DNA of 64,000 bases from Streptomyces sp. HUAS CB01 (lineage in GTDB: Bacteria > Actinomycetota > Actinomycetes > Streptomycetales > Streptomycetaceae), in assembly GCF_030406905.1 (NCBI RefSeq), contig NZ_CP129137.1:1110001-1174000 (forward strand). The letters run 5' to 3'. The translations under genes were made by a program, and so were the position numbers. The notes under the pieces are model-generated. The model was not told the DNA's origin and made no database searches. It saw only the letters and a list, made by a program, of their open reading frames with translations. Below are positions 39,920-47,508 of the stretch, piece by piece (the first letter of the stretch is position 1; each line of letters starts with the position of its first letter).

Positions 39920-41338
39920 TCAGAGCGGCGGGGCCTCCGGCGCGATGCGGCTGCGGACGGCCGTCTGGACCTCGGCCTCCTCGGCCGGGTCGGCGGCGAG
40001 CCGGCGGAGGCGTTCGGCGACGCGTGCGTCCCCGGTCTCGGCGTGCAGTGCGGCGACCTCTCGCGTGGTCTCCTCGCAGTCCCACAGGCATTCGACGGCG
40101 AAGCCGGTCCCGAAGGAGGGATCGGTGGCGGCCAGGGCGCGGGCCGTACGGCCGCGCAGCTGGGACGAGGTGGTCTCGCGGTAGACGTGGCGCAGCACGG
40201 GTGCCGCGCAGCCGATGCCCAGTCGGCCGGTGCCGTCGACCAGCGCCCACAGCAGAGGGGCGTCGGGTCCGTCGGCCCGGACGGTCTCGCGGAGTGCGCC
40301 GAGGACGAGCTCGCTGTCCTGGGCGCCGCCCCGGCAGGCGAGGACGCCCGCGGCCGAGGCGCCGAGCGCGTCGGGGCGGTGGATCCAGCCGCGCGCCCGG
40401 TCGACGGCGGCCTCGCCGCACATCCGCTCGAACGCGGCGACGGCGGCGTCGGCGACGGTGCGGGACGGGTCGGCGGCCGCGGCCTCGACGAGATCGAGGA
40501 CGGCGGGATCTCGCGCTTCCGCCAGGTAGTGCAGGGCGGCGCAGCGTGCGCCGTCGGGTCCGCTGCGCGCCGCCTCGACGATCAGTGGCCGGTCGTCGGG
40601 ACCGGCGACGGCTCCGAGACAGCGCGCCGCGGGCACGTGCAGGGCGGTGCCGCGCTCCAGTGCCTGCTGGGCCCAGTCGAAGACGGACTGGACGCTCCAG
40701 CCGGGGCGTGGTCCCGTGGGCCGCATCTGGCGCTGCCAGCGGTCGAAGGAGCCTCGTTCCCGGGCGGCGCGCACCCGGGCGCCGACCGACTCCCGGCGGT
40801 CCTCGGCCCAGAGCCGCCACGGCCTCGGCTCGAAGGCGTCGCGTACGGCCTCGGCCAGCTCCGCGTCGCCCTCCGGGGTGGCCGGGAAACGGCCCAGCAC
40901 GGCTCCCGCGAGTGAGCGGAGGCCGGAGTCGTCGTCGCGCAGGGCGAGCTCGTCGAGGGCCCAGGCCCAGTTGGTGCCGGTCGCCGCGTACCTGCGGAGC
41001 AGCACGAGGGCGTCGTCACGTCCGTACGAGGCCAGGTGCCCCAGGACCGACAGCGCGAGCCCGGTCCGGGCGTCGTCGGTGTCCAGGTGGTCCTCGGCAC
41101 CGAAGAGGTGGGCCTCGATCCGCTCGAGACCGCCGCCCAGGTCCAGGAAGAGGCGGGCGTAGTAGAGGGACCGGTTCTCCACCTGCCAGTCGTGGCGGGG
41201 GTCGTTGAGCACGCACTGGTTGAGGGCCGCGAGGGCTTCGGCGCGCGGCGCGGCGAGCGCGTGCAGCGTGCCGTCGCCACGTCCCCTCTGCAGCAGGCCG
41301 AGGAGCGTGCCGCTCGGCGCTATGACTGGTTCGAACAT
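39920..41338 (-). CDS. HEAT-repeat protein of unknown function
   Basis: 472 residues from the ATG at 41338, with GAGG eight bases upstream. The second half shows tandem two-helix repeats of about 30 residues (RCAALHYLAEARDPAVLDLVEAAAADPS, TVADAAVAAFERMCGE, SQLRGRTARALAATDP), so it folds as a curved helical scaffold, probably for protein binding. The N-terminal 200 residues are acidic and Trp/Leu-rich with no catalytic motif. It lies 218 bases downstream of a small ankyrin gene in the same direction. Both are repeat scaffolds, but nothing tells which partner they bind. Confidence 0.8.
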   Translation of the reverse strand: MFEPVIAPSGTLLGLLQRGRGDGTLHALAAPRAEALAALNQCVLNDPRHDWQVENRSLYYARLFLDLGGGLERIEAHLFGAEDHLDTDDARTGLALSVLGHLASYGRDDALVLLRRYAATGTNWAWALDELALRDDDSGLRSLAGAVLGRFPATPEGDAELAEAVRDAFEPRPWRLWAEDRRESVGARVRAARERGSFDRWQRQMRPTGPRPGWSVQSVFDWAQQALERGTALHVPAARCLGAVAGPDDRPLIVEAARSGPDGARCAALHYLAEARDPAVLDLVEAAAADPSRTVADAAVAAFERMCGEAAVDRARGWIHRPDALGASAAGVLACRGGAQDSELVLGALRETVRADGPDAPLLWALVDGTGRLGIGCAAPVLRHVYRETTSSQLRGRTARALAATDPSFGTGFAVECLWDCEETTREVAALHAETGDARVAERLRRLAADPAEEAEVQTAVRSRIAPEAPPL

Positions 41339-41556
41339 GGAAAGTGCCTCACATCAAGCTGTCGACGCAACCGGGGGTGTGTTCGCCTAGGCCGCGCGGC
41401 AACATGATCGGCTGCCCGTCGTCTTCCGCTTGGTGCAAACCATTTCCTCTGCCTCTCGTCGGTGGTCCCATGCGGGCCCGACGTCATGATGACCCAGCGA
41501 TTTCGTCGCCGCGACCACATTTAGGGCGACTGTTCCTCCCGGCGTTCAACTCCCGT

Positions 41557-41949
41557 TCACCGGGCGCCGAACAGCTCCAGGAGGTCTGTCTTCCCAAACA
41601 TCCGCGCGGTATCCACCGCGGACGGAGTTCCCGCTTCCGGATCGGCTCCGCCGTCGAGCAGGGCCCGGACCACCTCGTCCTCCCCCTTGAAGACGGCTCC
41701 TGCGAGGGGGGTCTGGCCGCGGTCGTTGACGCGGTCCGCGTCGGCGCCACGGGCCAGGAGCGCCGTCACGGCGCCGGCGTGGCCGTGGTAGGCGGCCAGC
41801 ATGACGAGCGAGTCGCCCTTGTCGTTGGTGAGGTTCGCCGGGACACCGGCGTCGACGTAGGCGGCGAGCACCTCGGTGTCTCCCCGGCGCGCCATGTCGA
41901 AGACCTTGGACGCCAGCTCGACCACCTCGGGATCCGGGGCTTCACTCAT
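41557..41949 (-). CDS. small ankyrin-repeat protein
   Basis: 130 residues, almost entirely three ankyrin repeats: DMARRGDTEVLAAYVDAGVPAN, DSLVMLAAYHGHAGAVTALLARGADAD, QTPLAGAVFKGEDEVVRALLDGGADPE. There is no signal peptide or catalytic domain, so it is a cytoplasmic binding protein. The ATG at 41947-41949 reads MSEAPDPEVVEL. It may be cotranscribed with the HEAT-repeat gene downstream, although the gap is large enough for a separate promoter. Confidence 0.85.
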   Translation of the reverse strand: MSEAPDPEVVELASKVFDMARRGDTEVLAAYVDAGVPANLTNDKGDSLVMLAAYHGHAGAVTALLARGADADRVNDRGQTPLAGAVFKGEDEVVRALLDGGADPEAGTPSAVDTARMFGKTDLLELFGAR

Positions 41950-42327
41950 CCGAAGGACCGCCTTTCACTGCGCTGACGACGGGGTGCCCGGCGCCTACCG
42001 GACCCCACAGGGGCTTGACCTGCCGCTTCGTACGGCGGGGCGGCGCCGCACGAGCGAACCGACAGGGTACTGCGCCCCGCGGGGAAGATCACTCCGCGTA
42101 CCCGGGTGGACGTCCCCGCGACACATGCTGAAGATCACTCGGCGCCGCCCCGCAGGGACCACGCGCAGCGCAACGCGAAGATCGACACCCGTTCGACAAC
42201 GATCCCTCGTCCGCCGATCCAGTGAAAAGACAGATCTTTCACCCGAATGCACCTTTTGTCGTATAGATACCTTCTGTGAGGATGGAAGGACTCATGGTGA
42301 CTGTCCCCTCAACCAGGAGAACCGCTC
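41950..42327. other. divergent intergenic region upstream of smeA
   Basis: 378 bases. It contains two GACAC pentamers (42120-42124 and 42184-42188), the core of WhiA sites. An 11-bp direct repeat GAAGATCACTC lies at 42084-42094 and 42130-42140, and a promoter-like pair near 42238-42267. I see no gene. Confidence 0.5.
42238..42267 (+). promoter_or_regulatory. probable smeA promoter
   Basis: TTCACC (42238-42243), an 18-base spacer, then TATAGA (42262-42267), in an unusually AT-rich patch. The predicted start is near 42274, about 54 bases before the smeA ATG. The GACAC at 42184-42188 lies about 90 bases upstream of it, a plausible place for WhiA/WhiB activation. That role is inferred from the known developmental control of smeA. 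Confidence 0.45.
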
Positions 42328-42522
42328 ATGATTCTGTCCATCTCAGGCGTCGTGCTGCTGGGCATCATCGTCTTCCTGTTCTTCAAGAAGGACGGGCTGA
42401 AGGCCTCGCACGCGCTGGTCTCCGCACTCTTCGGCTTCTACCTCGCGGGCACGGCCATCGCCCCGAGCATCACCGCAGGAGGAGCGAGCCTGGCCAGCCT
42501 CCTGGGCGGGATCAAGTTCTGA
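42328..42522 (+). CDS. smeA: small sporulation-septum membrane protein SmeA
   Basis: 64-residue protein with two hydrophobic helices (ILSISGVVLLGIIVFLFF and ALFGFYLAGTAIAPSI) and a short Gly/Ser tail. Size, sequence style and the adjoining FtsK-like gene match SmeA of S. coelicolor, which from memory places SffA at sporulation septa and is made only in aerial hyphae. The ATG at 42328 has AGGAG eight bases ahead. sffA starts 45 bases downstream, again behind a strong AGGAG site. The assignment depends on both genes together. Confidence 0.85.
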   Translation: MILSISGVVLLGIIVFLFFKKDGLKASHALVSALFGFYLAGTAIAPSITAGGASLASLLGGIKF

Positions 42523-42567
42523 CCTCCCCGTACCCCCCTCCCCCGACTCGAGGAGCAGGAGAACGAC

Positions 42568-44289
42568 GTGGCCCGGCGACCACTCCCCCGCATGACGATC
42601 AGCGGCAACGACAGGATCGCCCGCAGCCGTGAGCTCGCGCGGACGGCCGCCGACAACGCCACCGACGTCCTCCATCCGCTCATCACGATCAGCCGCGGAC
42701 TACGGCTGCTGGCCGCCGCCGGACTGCGCAAGTGGGCCGACACGCCCAAGGACCGGCGTGGTCCCTCGCTGTTCCTGGCGGCGGTCTGCGTCCTGGCGGT
42801 CGCGCTCGCGCCGTACGGGCCGCTGCTCGGGCTGATCGGGCTGATGGGGGTGGCGGCCTGGAAGGGGCGGGAGCGCACGCCGGTGCGCACCGGCCCCGAC
42901 GAGTCGCAGGTCGCACGGCTCCAGGCGCTCCACGACGCCCTCGTGCCGTACTTCTCCGTCCCCGAGGATCCCAGTCCGCTGTTCGCCCACGGCGGCGAGT
43001 GGACGAAGGCGTTCAGCGACCCCGAGTTCGACGGGGACGGGCGGCTGACCCGGCTGCGGGTGAAGTACCCGGCGTACTTCCCGGACGGCGAGGCCGAGGC
43101 ACGCGCCCGGATCGAGCAGTTGCTCCACGCCAAGTCGGGCCGCGGCCGCGAGTACCTGTTCGCCTGGGAGGAGGAGGCCAATCAGCTGCTGATGAGCGTC
43201 CTGCCCCCGCTCCCGACCACCATCGCCGCCCAGCGCTTCGTGACCACGCCCGGCGAACTGGTGCTCGGCTTCACCGACCCGGACTCCGTCCAGCGGACCG
43301 TGCCCGTCCGCGACGGCGACGCGACGAGGGACGCCCCGCCCGTGGTGTGGCGGACCGGACCGCGCTCGACGGAGCCCCATCTGCTGGCCGTCGGCCACCC
43401 CGGTACGGGTACGACGTCCCTGGTGCGCTCGATCGCCCTGCAGGCGCTGCCGTACGGGGACGTGCTGATCGTGGAGGGCAGCGGCACGGGCGAGTACGCC
43501 TGTCTGACCGGCCGTGACGGCGTGCTCGCCGTCGAGTGCGGCCTCGCCGGGGCCCTGGCCGGCCTGGAGTGGGCGGCCCATGAGACGGAGCGCCGCCTCA
43601 TCGCCGCCAACCGGGCCCGGCAGGCGGGTCAGCCCGCGCCCGAGGACGCCCGGCGCCCGCTGTTCATCCTCGTGGACAGGCCCAGTGTCCTCAGTCATCT
43701 GGCGGCCGCCGACGGCAGGCCCGACCCCCAGCAACTCCTGCAGGTCCCGCTCCGGCACGGCCGGGCGGCGCACGTGACCGTGGTCGTCGCCGACCAGTTC
43801 GACAGCCTCGAGTTCCTGAACGAGACGGTGCGCACGCACACGCGGGCCCGGCTCGTGCTCGGCCCGGCCACGCCGGAGCAGGTGAAGAGCGTGCTCGGCG
43901 CTCCCCCGCACACGACCCCCACCGCCGACGTGCCGCCCGGCCGGGGCTACGCCCGGATGGGGACGGGGGCGGTGCTCAGGCTCCAGGTGCCCTCGACGCC
44001 CGACCCGTACGACGAGGCGGCGAGCGAAGCGCACCGCCAGGCCGTGCTGGATCTGCTCCCGCAGCGGCAGAACACCGGGGAGGCGGGCGTGCCGGACGAC
44101 CGGCAGGCCGAGGAACCGCGAACGGAGCAGGTGCCCGTTTCGGCGGCCCCGGCCGACACGGTTCTCACCGTGCCGCGAGAGGAGGTCCCGGCCGGCGCGG
44201 CGGGCGAACCGCTCACCAGGCCCGTCCCGGAACCGACGGCGGGTGCGCCCCTCCGAACCGCCTCGGCACCGGTGCCGGCGGAGGGCTGA
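42568..44289 (+). CDS. sffA: FtsK/SpoIIIE-like septal protein SffA, degenerate ATPase motifs
   Basis: 573 residues from the GTG at 42568. The hydrophobic segment at 67-97 gives one or two membrane helices. The FtsK-like domain follows with the P-loop position VGHPGTGTTSLVRS at 275-288, but the invariant Lys is Thr282. The Walker B position reads LFILVDRP, with Arg after the Asp. Low-complexity acidic tail from about 490. In S. coelicolor SffA helps segregate DNA into spores; here the lost lysine suggests weak or no ATP turnover. It is coupled with smeA and followed by a strong hairpin at 44364-44399. Confidence 0.85.
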   Translation: MARRPLPRMTISGNDRIARSRELARTAADNATDVLHPLITISRGLRLLAAAGLRKWADTPKDRRGPSLFLAAVCVLAVALAPYGPLLGLIGLMGVAAWKGRERTPVRTGPDESQVARLQALHDALVPYFSVPEDPSPLFAHGGEWTKAFSDPEFDGDGRLTRLRVKYPAYFPDGEAEARARIEQLLHAKSGRGREYLFAWEEEANQLLMSVLPPLPTTIAAQRFVTTPGELVLGFTDPDSVQRTVPVRDGDATRDAPPVVWRTGPRSTEPHLLAVGHPGTGTTSLVRSIALQALPYGDVLIVEGSGTGEYACLTGRDGVLAVECGLAGALAGLEWAAHETERRLIAANRARQAGQPAPEDARRPLFILVDRPSVLSHLAAADGRPDPQQLLQVPLRHGRAAHVTVVVADQFDSLEFLNETVRTHTRARLVLGPATPEQVKSVLGAPPHTTPTADVPPGRGYARMGTGAVLRLQVPSTPDPYDEAASEAHRQAVLDLLPQRQNTGEAGVPDDRQAEEPRTEQVPVSAAPADTVLTVPREEVPAGAAGEPLTRPVPEPTAGAPLRTASAPVPAEG

Positions 44290-44363
44290 ACGGCCGCGGT
44301 CCGACTTCGACTCCCCGTCCGTCCCGCCCGGTCCCCGGACCGGACCACAGGCCCTCGGCTGTC

Positions 44364-44399
44364 GGACCCGCCCGGCCCGACAGCCGGCCGGGCGGGTCC
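44364..44399. terminator. 14-bp hairpin between convergent sffA and mocR
   Basis: Arms 44364-44377 and 44386-44399 are exact complements, with an 8-base loop. It lies in the 135-base gap between two converging genes and can stop transcription from either side. Confidence 0.8.
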
Positions 44400-44424
44400 T
44401 CGAACCGGCCCACCGGGCGCCGCC

Positions 44425-45924
44425 TCACGCCACGAACGTCCTCGGGGCCTCCGTGCCCGTGGTCACGCCCGTCTTCACCAGCCGCGCCGCCGCCGCCAGC
44501 CGGGACGCCGCCTCCTCCGCGACCGGACCGCCCACGGTGAACGGCAGCCGGACGTACCCCTCGAAGGCGCCGTCCACACCGAAGCGGGGCCCGGAGGGGA
44601 CGCGCACGCCCACGCGTTCGCCGACCTCAGCGAGGCGGGATCCGGACAGGCCGCCCGCGCGGACCCACAGCGTCAGACCGCCGTGCGGGACCTCGAACTC
44701 CCAGTCCGGCAGTTCGCGACGCAGCGCCGTCACCATCTCGTCCCGGTTCCGTCGGGCCTGCTCACGTCGCAGGGCCACCGCCTCGTCCCAGCCGCCGGTC
44801 CCCATCAGCCAGCTGACCCCCAGCTGCTCCAGCACCGGGGTGCCCAGGTCGGCGTAGGCACGTGCGGCGACGAGGGAGCGGATCACGTCCGGCGCGGCCC
44901 GGACCCAGCCGATCCGCATGCCCGCCCAGAAGGCCTTGCTCGCCGAGCCGACCGTCAGGACCGTCGAGCCCGCCGGGTCGAAGGCGCAGACGGGACGGGG
45001 CATGTCCGTGCCCTCGTCGAGGCACAGTTCGGACATCGTCTCGTCCACGACGAGCACCGTGCCCGCGGACCGGGCCGCGTCGACGAGCTGCCGCCGCTGG
45101 TCCTCGTCGGCGAGCGCCCCGGTGGGGTTGTGGAAGTCGGCGACGACATAGGCGAGCCGGGGGGCTGCGTCGCGCAGCACCTGCCGCCAGCGGGGCAGGT
45201 CCCAGCCGGTCAGCCCCTCGGCCATGGCGACGGGCACCAGCCGGGCACCGGCCTCGCGCATCAGCTGGAGGATGTTGGCGTAGGAGGGCGACTCGACGGC
45301 GATGCGCTCCCCCCGGCCCGCGAAGAGGTGGCAGATCGCGTCGATGGCACCCATGGCACCGGTGGTCACCATGATCTGTTCGGGCATCGTCGGGATGCCG
45401 CGCTGGGTGTACCGCTCGGCGAGCATCCGGCGCAGCGTGGGCAGACCCGCCGGGTAGTCGCCGTGGGTGTGCGCGTACGGCGGGAGTTCCTCCAGCGCCC
45501 CCTGGATGCTCCGGGTCAGCCAGGGTTCGGGGGCCGGCAGCGCCGCGCACCCGAGGTCGATCATCGAGCCGAGGGACTCCGGGGGCAGCGGTTCGAGACC
45601 GCGTGCCGGCAGCGGATTGCCCGCGGGCACGGCGGTCCAGCTGCCCGCCCCCCTGCGGGACTCCAGGAAGCCCTCGGTCCGCAGTGCTTCGTAGGCGGCC
45701 GCGACGGTCGTACGGCTGACGGCCAGGGCCAGCGCGAGCTCGCGCTCGGCCGGCAGCCGGGCGGCGACCGGGACCCGCCCCTCCAGGACGAGCAGCCGGA
45801 TACCGTCGGCGAGGGCGCGGTAGGCGGGCGGCTTGCGCGTGCCGGGCCCCGCCGGACGCGGCTGCTGTGCCTGCAGTTGCCGGGCCAGCGCCGGCGCCCC
45901 CACGGCCGAAGTCCACTGAACCAT
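44425..45924 (-). CDS. MocR/PdxR-type regulator (GntR domain fused to aminotransferase fold)
   Basis: 499 residues from the ATG at 45924. The N-terminal winged helix is RLPAERELALALAVSRTTVAAAYEAL. The C-terminal class I aminotransferase fold binds PLP: DFHNPTGAL, VDETMSEL, and the PLP lysine in TVGSASKAFWAGMRIGW. Such proteins sense PLP, GABA or amino compounds. It is divergent from a YczE membrane gene, a pairing described before for MocR proteins. Three GTGGACT boxes, like the AAAGTGGWCTA sites of PdxR, lie in the shared gap. No pdxST genes are here, so control of yczE itself is the best guess. Confidence 0.9.
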   Translation of the reverse strand: MVQWTSAVGAPALARQLQAQQPRPAGPGTRKPPAYRALADGIRLLVLEGRVPVAARLPAERELALALAVSRTTVAAAYEALRTEGFLESRRGAGSWTAVPAGNPLPARGLEPLPPESLGSMIDLGCAALPAPEPWLTRSIQGALEELPPYAHTHGDYPAGLPTLRRMLAERYTQRGIPTMPEQIMVTTGAMGAIDAICHLFAGRGERIAVESPSYANILQLMREAGARLVPVAMAEGLTGWDLPRWRQVLRDAAPRLAYVVADFHNPTGALADEDQRRQLVDAARSAGTVLVVDETMSELCLDEGTDMPRPVCAFDPAGSTVLTVGSASKAFWAGMRIGWVRAAPDVIRSLVAARAYADLGTPVLEQLGVSWLMGTGGWDEAVALRREQARRNRDEMVTALRRELPDWEFEVPHGGLTLWVRAGGLSGSRLAEVGERVGVRVPSGPRFGVDGAFEGYVRLPFTVGGPVAEEAASRLAAAARLVKTGVTTGTEAPRTFVA

Positions 45925-46006
45925 GGAAGTCAGTCCACCTTCCTCGGATTGGCCATGGTTGGCATCTCTCTTCCCGCCACAGAGTGTCATGCATCAGTCC
46001 ACTTCC
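45911..46006. promoter_or_regulatory. three GTCCAC(T/C) boxes between mocR and yczE
   Basis: GTCCACT at 45911-45917 (inside the first codons of mocR), GTCCACC at 45933-45939 and GTCCACT at 45997-46003. The last two sit in the extended direct repeats TCAGTCCACcTTCC and TCAGTCCACTTCC, whose starts are 64 bp apart, about six helical turns. Spaced direct repeats are the usual MocR target. Confidence 0.6.
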
Positions 46007-46025
46007 ACCACCGGGGGGCAGAATC

Positions 46026-46694
46026 GTGTCCATCGCGACCGGTCTGCGGGGCAGGCATCTGCCCCGCAGACTGCTGCAGCTCTACATCGGCCTGGCGCTG
46101 TACGGGGCGAGTTCCGCGCTCCTGGTCCGCGCGGGTCTGGGCCTCGAGCCCTGGGGCGTGCTGCACCAGGGGCTGGCGGAGCGGACGGGCCTCACCATCG
46201 GCGTCGTCTCGATCGCCGTCGGGGCCGTCGTGCTGCTGCTGTGGATACCGATCCGCCAGAAGCCCGGACTCGGCACCGTGTCCAACGTCTTCGTCGTCGG
46301 CATCGCGATGGACGGCACCCTCGCCGTCGTACCGGACGCCCACGACCTGGCCGTGCGGATCCCGGTGCTGGCGGCCGGGATCGTCCTCAACGGGGTGGCC
46401 ACCGGCCTCTACATCTCGGCCCGTTTCGGCCCCGGCCCGCGCGACGGTCTGATGACGGGGCTGCACCGGCTGACGGGACGTTCCGTCCGGCTGGTCCGCA
46501 CGGCGATCGAGGTCGCGGTCGTGGCGACCGGATTCCTGCTCGGCGGCACGGTGGGGGCGGGCACGGTCGTCTACGCGCTGTCCATCGGCCCGCTGGCGCA
46601 GCTGTTCCTGCGCGTGTTCGCCATCCCGGCTGCCGACGGAGGAAGCACGGTCGTCGCCGGATCGTCACCCGCACGAGCGATACTGCGTTCGTGA
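46026..46694 (+). CDS. YczE/YyaS/YitT-like integral membrane protein
   Basis: 222 residues from the GTG at 46026, with GGGGGG nine bases upstream. Five or six hydrophobic helices. The start LQLYIGLALYGASSALLVRAGLG and the segments SNVFVVGIAMDG and ISARFGPGPRDGLMTGL are family landmarks. Function unknown; in Bacillus YczE is needed for lipopeptide production, and it is often controlled by an adjacent MocR protein. Its stop overlaps the start of the phosphodiesterase gene (GTGA). Confidence 0.85.
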   Translation: MSIATGLRGRHLPRRLLQLYIGLALYGASSALLVRAGLGLEPWGVLHQGLAERTGLTIGVVSIAVGAVVLLLWIPIRQKPGLGTVSNVFVVGIAMDGTLAVVPDAHDLAVRIPVLAAGIVLNGVATGLYISARFGPGPRDGLMTGLHRLTGRSVRLVRTAIEVAVVATGFLLGGTVGAGTVVYALSIGPLAQLFLRVFAIPAADGGSTVVAGSSPARAILRS

Positions 46695-47464
46695 CTTCCG
46701 CAGCGCGCCCCCGGCACCCCTATCTCGACCACCCCGGCCCCATACCGTTCGCCCACCGCGGCGGTACGGCCGACGGCCTGGAGAACACGGCGGCGGCGTT
46801 CCGGCGCGCGGCCGCCCTCGGCTACCGCTACTTCGAGACGGACGTGCACACCACCGCGGACGGCAGGCTCGTCGCGTTCCACGACCCGACCCTGGACCGT
46901 GTGACCGACGCCCGCGGCCGTATCGACCGGCTGCCGTGGAGCGAGGTGGCACGGGCCCGGGTGGCCGGGAAGGAACCCCTCCCGCTGTTCGAGGACCTGC
47001 TGGAGGAGTTCCCGGAGGCCCGCTGGAACGTGGACATCAAGGCGGCGGGCGCGCTGGAGCCGCTGGTCGCCCTCGTGCGGCGGACGAACGCCTGGGACCG
47101 GGTCTGCGTCGGCTCGTTCTCGGAGAGCCGGGTCTCGCGCGCGCACCGGCTCGCCGGCCCGAGGCTCGCGACCTCGTACGGTGTGCGCGGGGTGCTCGGG
47201 CTGCGGCTGCGGTCGCTCGGGATCCCCGCGGCGATGCGCAACGGCGCGGTGTGCGCCCAGGTGCCGGAGTCGCAGGGCCGGGTGCGTGTGGTGGACCACC
47301 GATTCGTCCACGAGGCCCACGCCCGCGGGCTCCAGGTGCACGTGTGGACGGTGAACGATCCGGTTCGTACGGCCGCTCTCCTGGATCTGGGAGTGGATGG
47401 CATCATGACCGATCATCTGGAGATGCTGCGTACGGTGATGACCGACCGGGGGGTCTGGGTCTGA
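46691..47464 (+). CDS. glycerophosphodiester phosphodiesterase family protein
   Basis: Hydrolyses glycerophosphodiesters to glycerol-3-phosphate and an alcohol. 257 residues from the GTG at 46691, which overlaps the yczE stop by four bases. The active-site motifs are complete: FAHRGGTADGLENT, YFETDVHTT and AFHDPTLDR at the N-terminus, DIKAAG in the middle and VHVWTVND near the end. There is no signal peptide, so it is cytoplasmic. Overlap with yczE suggests a joint membrane-lipid or phosphate job, which is inference. Confidence 0.92.
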   Translation: MTSAARPRHPYLDHPGPIPFAHRGGTADGLENTAAAFRRAAALGYRYFETDVHTTADGRLVAFHDPTLDRVTDARGRIDRLPWSEVARARVAGKEPLPLFEDLLEEFPEARWNVDIKAAGALEPLVALVRRTNAWDRVCVGSFSESRVSRAHRLAGPRLATSYGVRGVLGLRLRSLGIPAAMRNGAVCAQVPESQGRVRVVDHRFVHEAHARGLQVHVWTVNDPVRTAALLDLGVDGIMTDHLEMLRTVMTDRGVWV

Positions 47465-47508
47465 GCGTCGGGCGTCTCCCCGCGGGGACGAGTGAGGGGG
47501 GGGCGGGC

